Assembly (NCBI GenBank): GCA_002435595.1
Contig: DJBL01000023.1
Location: 104,552-168,551 of the forward strand
DNA: 64,000 bases
Origin: Stenotrophomonas maltophilia
Lineage (GTDB): Bacteria > Pseudomonadota > Gammaproteobacteria > Xanthomonadales > Xanthomonadaceae
Reading direction: 5' to 3'
Of this stretch, positions 42,815-50,306 are shown piece by piece. Every line of letters begins with the position of its first letter. Position 1 is the first letter of the stretch. The notes under the pieces are model-generated. The model was not told the origin of the DNA. It worked only from the letters and a program-made list of their open reading frames with translations, and searched no databases. The translations under genes and the position numbers were made by a program.

Positions 42815-42840
42815 AGCCGCCGGCCGGCGGCTGGCACTAC
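42815..42840 (-). repeat. GTAG REP element overlapping the hemP stop codon
   Basis: The minus strand reads GTAGTGCC and then the 18-base perfect palindrome AGCCGCCGGCCGGCGGCT. The TAG of the GTAG head is the stop codon of hemP (42839-42837). Confidence 0.65.
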
Positions 42841-43034
42841 TTGGTCAGGATGAGCTTGTCGTTGCTGGTGTGGCGCAGGCGATAGAAGCGGTCGCCGTGC
42901 TGGATCAGGATTTCGCGGCGGCCCTTGAGCAGGGCTTCGCTGTCGATCACTTCTTCGGGCGGGACCACGCGCACCGGACGGTCGCGGAGGGTCAGCGTTT
43001 CGGGGCGCAGCAGTACAGCAGCTTGAGTATTCAT
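42837..43034 (-). CDS. hemP: Hemin uptake protein HemP
   Basis: 65 residues. The C-terminal core VIDSEALLKGRREILIQHGD followed by RFYRLRHTSNDKLILTK is the HemP family signature. HemP is a small cytoplasmic protein of heme-uptake operons; in some proteobacteria it acts as a positive regulator of the heme receptor gene. It is the first gene of the operon, 31 bases downstream of a perfect Fur box, so it should be made under iron limitation. The stop codon is provided by a GTAG REP palindrome. Confidence 0.93.
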   Translation of the reverse strand: MNTQAAVLLRPETLTLRDRPVRVVPPEEVIDSEALLKGRREILIQHGDRFYRLRHTSNDKLILTK

Positions 43035-43064
43035 CGTCTGGACTCGTGCGAGGGACGAGTTAAA

Positions 43065-43079
43065 TGATAATGATTCTCA
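43065..43079 (-). promoter_or_regulatory. Perfect Fur box of the hemP operon
   Basis: TGATAATGATTCTCA matches all 12 fixed positions of the 7-1-7 Fur motif TGAnAATnATTnTCA. On the minus strand it overlaps a promoter TTGATT-N16-TATCAT (about 43094-43067), so iron-loaded Fur would block RNA polymerase. Confidence 0.88.
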
Positions 43080-43203
43080 GTTGACAATCAACAACCATTC
43101 TCAACTTGATTGATGGAATTGATGATTACTTTTCAGTTTTCGATTGATCTCATCAATCGTCGACGGGCCAGGGCGGCGCTCCCTGCCCGTCCCCGTCCGG
43201 CGG

Positions 43204-43230
43204 GCGGAGGGGCCTTCCCGGCCCCTCCGC
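43204..43230 (-). terminator. Hairpin after the aldo/keto reductase gene
   Basis: GCGGAGGGGCC-TTCCC-GGCCCCTCCGC, an 11-base perfect stem 12 bases past the stop, without a U-tract. Confidence 0.5.
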
Positions 43231-43241
43231 GCCCGGCCTGC

Positions 43242-44213
43242 TCAGGCGAAGACCGCTTCGACCTGCTGCCAGGTGGTCTCGTCCAGCTGCCCGAGCACGT
43301 CCAACGCGCCGAGGTTTTCCTCCAGCTGACCCACCCGGCTGGCGCCGAGGATCACGCTGGAGACGTGCGGGTTGCGCAGGCACCAGGCGATGGCCAGCTG
43401 CGCCGGCGACACGCCCAGGGCAGCGGCCAGCGCGGTGTAGCGGCGCACGGTGCCCAGCCGGTCGGCGGCCGGATCACCCAGCACCAGCTCCTTGAGCCAC
43501 CCGAGCTGCCCCTGGCCCAGCCGCGACTGGGCATCCACGCCATCGTTGTACTTGCCGGTCAGCAGGCCCGACGCCAATGGCGACCAGATCGTGGTGCCAA
43601 GGCCCGGGTCGTCGTACAGCGGGGCGTACTCACGCTCTACCCGTTGGCGGTGCAGCAGGTTGTACTGCGGCTGCTCCATCGAGGGCAGGTGCAGGTGTTG
43701 GGCGCGGGCGATGCTCACCGCCTCCTGGATCTGCGCGGCCGACCACTCCGAGGTCCCCCAGTACAGCACCTTGCCCTGGCGGATCAGGGTGTCCATGGCC
43801 TGCACGGTCTCGGCGATGGGGGTGTCCGGATCCGGGCGGTGGCAGTAATACAGGTCCAGGTAGTCCACCCGCAGGCGCTTGAGCGCGGCATGGCAGGCAT
43901 CGGTGACGTGCTTGCGCGACAGCCCGTGCTGGGTCGGGCGCGGGTCGTCCACGGCACCGAAGAACACCTTGCTGGAAACGCAGAAGCCATCCCGGGGCAG
44001 GCGCAGGTCGGCGATCACATCGCCCATCACCTGCTCGGCGCGGCCGCGCGCGTAGCCCTCGGCGTTGTCGAAGAAGTTGATCCCATGGTCCCAGGCACTG
44101 GCGATCAGGTTGCGGGCCTCATCGCGGCCGATCTGGTCGCCAAAGGTGACCCAGGCCCCGAAGGACAGGGCCGACAGCTTCAGGCCGGTGGAACCAAGAC
44201 GCCGGTATTGCAT
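43242..44213 (-). CDS. Aldo/keto reductase, Kv-beta/YghZ-like
   Basis: 323 residues, a complete TIM barrel. The catalytic tetrad is visible: Asp and Tyr in INFFDNAEGYARGRAEQ, Lys in VSSKVFFG, His in YLDLYYCHRPDPDT. The NADPH-binding end reads VILGASRVGQLEENLGALDV. The LGRT-like N-terminus (QYRRLGSTGLKLSALSFG) and overall alignment match the potassium-channel beta-subunit/YghZ branch, which reduces aldehydes such as methylglyoxal. Substrate unassigned. It is a single-gene unit upstream of the hemP control region. Confidence 0.92.
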   Translation of the reverse strand: MQYRRLGSTGLKLSALSFGAWVTFGDQIGRDEARNLIASAWDHGINFFDNAEGYARGRAEQVMGDVIADLRLPRDGFCVSSKVFFGAVDDPRPTQHGLSRKHVTDACHAALKRLRVDYLDLYYCHRPDPDTPIAETVQAMDTLIRQGKVLYWGTSEWSAAQIQEAVSIARAQHLHLPSMEQPQYNLLHRQRVEREYAPLYDDPGLGTTIWSPLASGLLTGKYNDGVDAQSRLGQGQLGWLKELVLGDPAADRLGTVRRYTALAAALGVSPAQLAIAWCLRNPHVSSVILGASRVGQLEENLGALDVLGQLDETTWQQVEAVFA

Positions 44214-44343
44214 GGAGATTCTCCTTTGCTGCAGGCCCGCATCCGGGCCGGAACGATGCCCGCCAGTGTAGCGGGCGGGACGCCCGAACCCCTGTGGATA
44301 CTTGCCCGATCACGGCCGATCGGCCCCCGGACGCGGCTTTTCC

Positions 44344-44370
44344 TTGCCCGGACCCTGCCACCGCTATAGG
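44344..44370 (+). promoter_or_regulatory. Possible promoter of the nucleoside uptake operon
   Basis: TTGCCC (44344-44349), a 15-base spacer and TATAGG (44365-44370), 35 bases before the start codon. The spacing is slightly short. Confidence 0.45.
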
Positions 44371-44405
44371 CTTCCCGTTTTTCGCGGCGCCCCAAGGGAA
44401 GTCTC

Positions 44406-45704
44406 ATGGTCGAAGGTTTGGGCAGGATTGGCTTCGGCCTGTTCGGGTTGGCAGTGCTGATCGGCATCGCCTGGCTGTTCTCGAACAACAAGCGCGCCGT
44501 GGACTGGCGCCTGGTGGCAACCGGCATCGCCCTGCAGATCGCGTTCGCCGCGGTGGTGCTGCTGGTGCCCGGTGGCCGCGAGGTGTTCGATGCGCTGGGC
44601 AAGGGTTTCGTCAAGATCCTTGAATTCGTCAATGCCGGCTCGAGCTTCATCTTCGGCAGCCTGATGGACACCAAGCAGTTCGGCTTCATCTTCGCCTTCC
44701 AGGTGCTGCCGACGATCATCTTCTTCTCGGCGCTGATGGGGGTCATGTACCACCTCAACGTCATGCAGGGCATCGTCCGCGTGATGGCCTGGGCGATCAC
44801 CAAGGTGATGCGCGTGTCCGGTGCGGAGACCACCAGCGTCTGCGCCAGCGTCTTCATCGGCCAGACCGAGGCACCGCTGACGGTGCGTCCGTACATCGCC
44901 AAGATGACCCAGTCCGAGCTGATCACCATGATGATCGGCGGCATGGCGCACATTGCCGGCGGCGTGCTGGCCGCCTACGTGGGCATGCTCGGCGGCGACG
45001 ATCCGGTGCAGAAGGCCTTCTATGCCAAGCACCTGCTGGCCGCCAGCATCATGGCCGCCCCGGCGACCCTGGTGGTGGCCAAGCTGCTGGTGCCCGAGAC
45101 CGGCACCCCGCTGACCCGCGGCACGGTCAAGATGGAAGTGGAGAAGACCTCCAGCAACATCATCGACGCGGCCGCCGCCGGCGCCGGCGACGGCCTCAAG
45201 CTGGCGCTGAACATCGGTGCGATGCTGCTGGCCTTCATCGCCCTGATCGCCCTGCTCAACGCCCCGCTGACCTGGCTGGGTGAAGTGAGCGGCCTGCAGG
45301 CGATGATCGGCCGTCCGACCAACCTGTCCACGATCTTCGGCTACGTGCTGGCCCCGATCGCCTGGGTGATCGGCACCCCGTGGGTGGATGCCACCACGGT
45401 GGGGTCGCTGATCGGCCAGAAGGTGGTCATCAACGAGTTCGTGGCGTATTCGGAGCTGTCCAAGATCGTCAACGGCCAAGTGCCGGGCGTGAGCCTGTCC
45501 GCCGAGGGCCGCCTGATCGCCACCTACGCGCTGTGCGGTTTTGCCAACTTCAGCTCGATCGCCATCCAGATCGGTGGTATTGGTGGGCTCGCCCCGGAAC
45601 GTCGCCACGACCTGGCCAAGTTCGGCCTGCGTGCGGTGCTGGGCGGGACCATCGCCACCTTCATGACGGCGACCATCGCCGGCGTGCTGACGCATTTCAG
45701 CTGA
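44406..45704 (+). CDS. nupC: Concentrative nucleoside transporter NupC
   Basis: 432 residues, about 10 helices, AAGGGA before the ATG. CNT-family marks: SSFIFGSLMD and FIFAFQVLPTIIFFSALMGV, the substrate motif SVFIGQTEAPLTVRPYIAKM (GQTEAP), MAHIAGGVLAAYV, VINEFVAYSEL (EFVAY) and CGFANFSSIAIQIGGIG. NupC takes up nucleosides by proton or sodium symport. The following PfkB-type kinase starts 26 bases later, making a salvage pair: import then phosphorylation. Confidence 0.95.
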   Translation: MVEGLGRIGFGLFGLAVLIGIAWLFSNNKRAVDWRLVATGIALQIAFAAVVLLVPGGREVFDALGKGFVKILEFVNAGSSFIFGSLMDTKQFGFIFAFQVLPTIIFFSALMGVMYHLNVMQGIVRVMAWAITKVMRVSGAETTSVCASVFIGQTEAPLTVRPYIAKMTQSELITMMIGGMAHIAGGVLAAYVGMLGGDDPVQKAFYAKHLLAASIMAAPATLVVAKLLVPETGTPLTRGTVKMEVEKTSSNIIDAAAAGAGDGLKLALNIGAMLLAFIALIALLNAPLTWLGEVSGLQAMIGRPTNLSTIFGYVLAPIAWVIGTPWVDATTVGSLIGQKVVINEFVAYSELSKIVNGQVPGVSLSAEGRLIATYALCGFANFSSIAIQIGGIGGLAPERRHDLAKFGLRAVLGGTIATFMTATIAGVLTHFS

Positions 45705-45730
45705 TATCCGTTCTTTGAGAAACAGTCTTT

Positions 45731-46696
45731 ATGAGTAGCAGTGTCGTCGTAGTCGGTTCCTTCAACGTGGATCATGTCTGGCGTTGCGAGTCGCTCCCCG
45801 CCCCGGGTGCGACCATCGCCGGGCGCTACAGCACCGGCCCCGGCGGCAAGGGCTTCAACCAGGCCGTGGCCGCCCGTCGCGCAGGCGCGGCGACCACCTT
45901 CCTGTGCGCATTGGGCGATGACGCCGGCGGCGCGATGGCGCGTGGCCTGGCCGAGCAGGACGGTTTCGCGCTGACCGCCGAGGCCAGCAGCGAGCCGACC
46001 GGCACCGGCGGCATCTATGTGGATGCGCGTGGTCGCAACACCATCGTGATCGGCCCGGGCGCCAACGCCGCGCTGAGCCTGGACTTCGTGCAGGCCCAGC
46101 GCGCCCTGCTGGGCGGGGCCAAGGTGGTACTGGCGCAGCTGGAATCGCCGGTGGAAACCATCGAAGCGGCGCTGGCGATCGCGCGCGAGGCCGGTGCCAC
46201 CACCGTGCTCAACGCCGCCCCGGCCGACGCCCCCTCGAGCATCGGCCTGCTCAAGCTGGCCGACGTACTGACCCCGAACGAGACCGAGTTTGCCGCCCTG
46301 CTCGGCCGCCATGTCGGTGAGCGCGTGGACGCCAACGACGTGGCCGCCCTGGATGGCGCCAGCCTGCACGCGCTGTGCCGCAAGCTGGTCGGCAATGGCA
46401 CCGTGGTGGTGACCCTGGGTTCGGTGGGCGTGTTCGTATCGCACGCCGAAGAAAACCTGCGCGGCGACACCCAGCCGTACTACCGCGTGGGCGCCGAACA
46501 GGTGCAGGTGCTGGACACCACCGGTGCCGGCGACGCGTTCAACGGCGCGCTGTGCGCCTCGATCGCGCAGGACGGCGAGGCGGCCTTCATCCGCCACGTG
46601 CGCTTTGCCAATCAGTTCGCCGGCCGCTCCACCGAGAAGGAAGGCGCCGCCGTGGCGATGCCGCACTTCACCCCGGGTGATGCCGAGCAGAAGTAA
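45731..46696 (+). CDS. PfkB-family ribokinase/nucleoside kinase
   Basis: 321 residues, complete ribokinase fold. N-terminal VVVVGSFNVDHVWRCESLPA and GPGGKGFNQAVAARRAGA (the first PfkB signature with the GG hinge); C-terminal QVLDTTGAGDAFNGALCASI holds the anion hole and catalytic Asp. The product phosphorylates a sugar or nucleoside; coupling to nupC (26-base gap) favours a nucleoside or ribose derived from imported nucleosides. Cytoplasmic. A strong terminator follows, closing the two-gene operon. Confidence 0.9.
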   Translation: MSSSVVVVGSFNVDHVWRCESLPAPGATIAGRYSTGPGGKGFNQAVAARRAGAATTFLCALGDDAGGAMARGLAEQDGFALTAEASSEPTGTGGIYVDARGRNTIVIGPGANAALSLDFVQAQRALLGGAKVVLAQLESPVETIEAALAIAREAGATTVLNAAPADAPSSIGLLKLADVLTPNETEFAALLGRHVGERVDANDVAALDGASLHALCRKLVGNGTVVVTLGSVGVFVSHAEENLRGDTQPYYRVGAEQVQVLDTTGAGDAFNGALCASIAQDGEAAFIRHVRFANQFAGRSTEKEGAAVAMPHFTPGDAEQK

Positions 46697-46718
46697 GCGT
46701 CAGCGTCGCGCATACCGA

Positions 46719-46746
46719 GGCCAGCGTTCGCGCTGGCCTTTTTTTT
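46719..46746 (+). terminator. Intrinsic terminator of the nupC operon
   Basis: GGCCAGCG-TTCG-CGCTGGCC followed by eight T: an 8-base stem with a UUCG tetraloop, 22 bases after the kinase stop. Confidence 0.95.
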
Positions 46747-46767
46747 CATCATCGCCGTCCGCGCAGC

Positions 46768-47412
46768 TCACCCGCCTGGCCGGCGCGGCCGGGTGATCCA
46801 CAGCGCCAGCGCCCCGAGCAGCAGGCCGGCAAGCACGTCCAGCAGATCATGCTGCCAAGTGGTCAGCGTCGACAGCAGGATCAGGGCGCAGGCACCCTGC
46901 CACAGCCAGCGCAGCGCCGCCGCCTCCGTCTGCAGTACCGGCCGCCATGCCTGCCAGACCAGCACCAGCACCGCCGCATGCAGCGACGGCGCCATGTTGA
47001 ACGGCGCCTCGAACGCGCGCAGCTGGGCGAACAACAGCCCGCTGGCACCATCCGGCTGCGGCAACGCACGCACGTTGCCGGTCGGCCAGCACACGAACGC
47101 GAGCATGCAGGCGCCCTGCACCAGGGCGATGGCCAGCGCATGCCGGCGCAATGCCGGTCGCGTGGGGCAGATGAAGAACGTCAGCGGGTACAGCAAGTTC
47201 AGCGCCAGATAGGGCCAGATCGTCCACGCCCAGAACGGGACCGCATCGTCCCAGCGCCCATGCAGGCTGTAGGTGTGCACCTGGCTGGCGGCCCATTGGT
47301 TGCTCCAGCTGTAGCCGTGGATGAACATCGCGCCGAGCAGCAACATCCACAGCATGGCCTCGCGCCAGGGCGGCTGGGAAACCGGAACGGTGGCAACAGG
47401 CGGCGGGGGCAC
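46768..47412 (-). CDS. PAP2-superfamily membrane phosphatase
   Basis: 214 residues (GTG start; an internal ATG at 47355 is possible). About six membrane helices. The PAP2 core is present as FNMAPSLHAAVLVLVWQAW (SxH motif) and TLTTWQHDLLDVLAGLLLGA (second His/Asp motif); the first KxxxxxxRP motif is weak, reading LYPLTFFICPTRPA, as in the inositolphosphotransferase-like branch. Such enzymes dephosphorylate or transfer lipid head groups at the membrane. It diverges from the TOMM cluster with very little space, so one of the two starts is probably further in. It is not an obvious immunity gene. Confidence 0.82.
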   Translation of the reverse strand: MPPPPVATVPVSQPPWREAMLWMLLLGAMFIHGYSWSNQWAASQVHTYSLHGRWDDAVPFWAWTIWPYLALNLLYPLTFFICPTRPALRRHALAIALVQGACMLAFVCWPTGNVRALPQPDGASGLLFAQLRAFEAPFNMAPSLHAAVLVLVWQAWRPVLQTEAAALRWLWQGACALILLSTLTTWQHDLLDVLAGLLLGALALWITRPRRPGG

Positions 47413-47488
47413 GCGCGCACCCTAGCAGAACGTGGCGCATCTGTTTGCCGCTATCCTTGGACTTTGGCGGCGACACGGACTGTACCCA

Positions 47489-48343
47489 GTGGCAGCAGGG
47501 AGTCAGCAGCACACAGACACGCACGCAGGGGCATCGGGCTGGACGCGCAATCCGGCCTGGGCGCTGTTTGCGCAGACCCATGCGCAACGCCCCCTGCTGC
47601 TGGTGTCCGGGGGCGCCGACGAACTGTATGTGGTCGATGAGGCCGATACGCCGACGGTGGTCGAACGGATCCTCGACCACTGGCAGACCGACACCCTGGC
47701 GGTGTTGGGCGAAGATGCCGACTGCGGCCCGGCGGTGCGCCAGTTGATGCGCCTGGGCGTGCTGGCGCCGCTGCGGGCGGTGCGCAAGGTGCAGCGCTAT
47801 GCACTGGCGTGGCTCGGCCAACCGTTGCCCGGACTGGCCGACGCCTTCGATCAGCACGCCAGCGCGGACCTGCAGCGCGTCGATGCCGACGCCGATGCCG
47901 ACCTGCGGGTCCTGGTCCGGCATGGGCTCGGCTGGGAACAGGCCCTGACCCGCTACCGCGACCAGATGCCGGCATCACCGCATCTGCTGCTCGACCTCAG
48001 CTACCACCACACCCTCGCGCTGGGCCCCTATGTGGTGCCTGGCCAGAGCGCGTGCGTGTATTGCCTGGGCAACCGCGTGCTGCGCCGCTGGGGCGACGCG
48101 GCGGTGCCGACGCTGCCGGCGGTCGCGGCGCACCCGGCGCGGATCGCGGCCCTGGTCGCGCCCCTGCTGGATCAGCCGCACCTGTTGCTGGGCTATCTCG
48201 AACGCACGGTCTGGCTCGATCTGCACCGCCTGCATGGCGAACGCGACAGGGTGCTGCGGCTGCCGTGGTGCCCGGCCTGCCAGCCAGCCGGGGCGACGCT
48301 GCCGGCCCCGCTGCCCTTGCCCTGGGAGCTCGAGCGCGCGTGA
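47489..48343 (+). CDS. TOMM leader-binding E1-like (Ocin-ThiF type) protein
   Basis: 284 residues from the GTG at 47489; a GTG at 47432 gives 303 residues but leaves only 19 bases to the divergent PAP2 start, and neither has a good Shine-Dalgarno. The first 75 residues (NPAWALFAQTH, LLVSGGADELYVVDE) fit a RiPP recognition element, which binds the leader of the precursor peptide. The rest is a reduced ThiF/E1-like domain with two Cys pairs, CVYC (189-192) and CPAC (261-264), the zinc site of TOMM cyclodehydratase partner proteins. It presents the precursor to YcaO for heterocycle formation. First gene of a four-gene cluster on one strand. Confidence 0.82.
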   Translation: MAAGSQQHTDTHAGASGWTRNPAWALFAQTHAQRPLLLVSGGADELYVVDEADTPTVVERILDHWQTDTLAVLGEDADCGPAVRQLMRLGVLAPLRAVRKVQRYALAWLGQPLPGLADAFDQHASADLQRVDADADADLRVLVRHGLGWEQALTRYRDQMPASPHLLLDLSYHHTLALGPYVVPGQSACVYCLGNRVLRRWGDAAVPTLPAVAAHPARIAALVAPLLDQPHLLLGYLERTVWLDLHRLHGERDRVLRLPWCPACQPAGATLPAPLPLPWELERA

Positions 48344-48394
48344 TAGTCTGCGCCTCGCGCCGGACGCTTCCGCATCGGTCAATGGAGTGAGCCC

Positions 48395-48958
48395 ATGTAT
48401 CGCCTGCCTACCCAGTTCGACGCCAATGCCTCGCGCCAGGACCTTGCCGCGGCAGGGGGCGGCTCGACCTCGACCACCTGCAGTTCCTGCATCGTCACCC
48501 TGCTCGGCACCTCGGTGCTGTCGGCGGTGGTGCTCGGCAAGCTCGACCCCCTTGCGCCCACCGCTGCCAGCGCCGACGCCGGGGCCACGCGCGAGACGGT
48601 CGACGCGGGCGAGGCGGTCGATCGGCTCCCCCCGCCTGCGCCGTTGCCCGAACCGCAGCCGTCGCAGCGCGCCCCGTCCGCCGTGCCCGGCGGTGGCCTG
48701 AGCCGCACCAGCCGGGTGCTGCTGGGGCTGTTTGCATTGCCGCTGGCTGCGCTGGGCGGTGGCATCTTCATGGGCACCGCCAACCCGGTGTTCGGCCTGT
48801 TCGTCGCCGTCGGCCTGTATGTCGGGGTTTACGCGCTGGTCTACGAACGCTCGGGGCGTTCGCTCGGGCGCGGCATCTGGATCGGCATCGTCCTGCTGCT
48901 GGGCCTGTTCGCCGTTGGTGCGTTCGAGATGATGCTCTGGCTGAGCGTGATGAAGTGA
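48395..48958 (+). CDS. Putative TOMM precursor fused to a membrane domain
   Basis: 187 residues, GGAGTGAG before the ATG. Residues 1-20 (MYRLPTQFDANASRQDLAAA) could be the leader. A Gly run and the cluster STSTTCSSC (24-32), with further T35, T39 and S40, look like a TOMM core, whose Cys/Ser/Thr are turned into thiazoles and oxazoles. Unlike known short precursors (about 50-70 residues), a Pro-rich linker (79-98) and three predicted helices (about 107-125, 131-150, 159-183) follow. The stop overlaps the YcaO start as GTGA, so both are translated together, and the gene lies between the E1-like and YcaO genes. Alternatively it is a membrane accessory protein. No homologue is recognised. Confidence 0.6.
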   Translation: MYRLPTQFDANASRQDLAAAGGGSTSTTCSSCIVTLLGTSVLSAVVLGKLDPLAPTAASADAGATRETVDAGEAVDRLPPPAPLPEPQPSQRAPSAVPGGGLSRTSRVLLGLFALPLAALGGGIFMGTANPVFGLFVAVGLYVGVYALVYERSGRSLGRGIWIGIVLLLGLFAVGAFEMMLWLSVMK

Positions 48959-50292
48959 GCCGCTCCGCCGTCGACGCGGCGGAGCCGATCCCTCCCACGC
49001 TGTCCTCGCACCTGCTGCATGGCGCGGCGCGCGCGCGCTGCGGTCTGGTGCGCCCGGCACAGCCGATCCCGGCCAATGCCTGCGACTGGACCGGCCCGTT
49101 GTTCCAGGGGCGGCAGGTGCACAACGCCGCCACCCCTGCCGACCCGGCCAATCCCTGGCAGGGCGTGTCCGGCGCGGTCGCCCTGGATGCCGACGCGGCC
49201 GCCGATGGCGCGGTCGCCGAGGCCCTGGAGCGCCTGGCAGCGGCGCAGGTGGGCGTGGAGGTGCGCCGCCGCGATGCGCTGTTGCCTGCACAACGCCTGG
49301 ACGAATCGGCCTTCGCCCTGTTCTCGGAGCGCCAACGCGCGACGCCGGGCTTCCCCTGGCCCATGCCCGAACGCGACGAGGACCTGTTTGCGGCGGTGCA
49401 TGCGCTGGATGACAACCGGCTGGCCTGGGTGCCACAGGAACTGGTCGGCTTGGGGCCGCGCAGCGGCCAGGCGCGATTGCCGTCCACTTCCAGTGGCCTG
49501 GCGGCCTGGCGGGATGGTCGCGACGGCGCGTGGCTGGCGCTGCTGCGCGCCGCCCAGGAGCTGCTCGAGCGCGATGCGCTGGCGGTGACCTGGCTCAATG
49601 GCGTGGCCGGGCGCAGAGTCGCCCTGCCGGCGCACTGGCACGCGCATGCCAACCAGCACGGCGGCGAACTGCACGCCTTCGACCTGACCCAGCAATGGAA
49701 CCCGCACCCGGTCATCGCGGTCGCCGGTGGCATCCCGTTCGAAGGCCGCCCGCGCCATGTGCTTGGCATCGCCTGCCGCGCCGATCCGGGCGAGGCACTG
49801 CACAAAGCCCTGCTGGAATGGCAGCAGGCGCTGACGTTCGCCGCGCATCTGTGTGGCCGCGAAAGCGCGCGGCTGCCGCGCGAACCGTCAGCGCTGCGCA
49901 GCTTCGACGAACACGCCGCGTTCTACACCCTGCGGCCGGACCTGTGGCCACACCTGCCGTTGCTGCGGGAAGCGGGCGACAGCCCGTTGCAGCTGCCGTC
50001 GCCGGCCGCCGCTCCGCGCGCCCCGGCGCAGCGCGCGATGGCCGAGCTGGACATGCTGCGCCGCCGGCTCGGCCGTGCCGGCATCGCGCTGTACTACCGC
50101 GAGTTGACCACCGCCGATGTGGGCGCGGCCGGACTGCGGGTGATGCGGGTGCTGTCGCCGCAGCTCAGCGGCCTGCACGCCGACGAGCGTGCGCCGTTCC
50201 TCGGCGGCCGCTGCCAGGACGTGGCATGGCGCTATCCGGGCGTGCCCTACGACAGCGCGTTTCCCAATCCCTTCCCGCATCCATTGGGCTGA
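48955..50292 (+). CDS. YcaO cyclodehydratase of the TOMM cluster
   Basis: 445 residues, GTG start inside the previous stop (GTGA). YcaO ATP-binding features: STSSGLAAWRDGRDGAWL at 177-194, QELLERDALAVTWL (E202, E205, D207), and ADPGEALHKALLEWQQAL (E280, E288). The chain ends FPNPFPHPLG; PNPFPHP is a PxPxPxP tail, and a C-terminal PxPxP motif is a known mark of azoline-forming YcaO enzymes. The enzyme uses ATP to cyclise Cys/Ser/Thr side chains onto the preceding amide. It works with the E1-like protein and needs its leader binding. The N-terminal 160 residues are more divergent. Confidence 0.88.
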   Translation: MSRSAVDAAEPIPPTLSSHLLHGAARARCGLVRPAQPIPANACDWTGPLFQGRQVHNAATPADPANPWQGVSGAVALDADAAADGAVAEALERLAAAQVGVEVRRRDALLPAQRLDESAFALFSERQRATPGFPWPMPERDEDLFAAVHALDDNRLAWVPQELVGLGPRSGQARLPSTSSGLAAWRDGRDGAWLALLRAAQELLERDALAVTWLNGVAGRRVALPAHWHAHANQHGGELHAFDLTQQWNPHPVIAVAGGIPFEGRPRHVLGIACRADPGEALHKALLEWQQALTFAAHLCGRESARLPREPSALRSFDEHAAFYTLRPDLWPHLPLLREAGDSPLQLPSPAAAPRAPAQRAMAELDMLRRRLGRAGIALYYRELTTADVGAAGLRVMRVLSPQLSGLHADERAPFLGGRCQDVAWRYPGVPYDSAFPNPFPHPLG

Positions 50293-50306
50293 TCCACGAG
50301 GACCGC

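Noticed and set aside
39533..42853. A 1,100-codon plus-strand frame over the heme operon
   Set aside because: It spans three real minus-strand genes with their own motifs and starts, its product has no recognisable domain, and it would cross the operon's gene borders.
46768..47412. PAP2 phosphatase as the TOMM immunity gene
   Set aside because: It is divergent, has an ordinary lipid-phosphatase core, and nothing ties it to the cluster beyond proximity.
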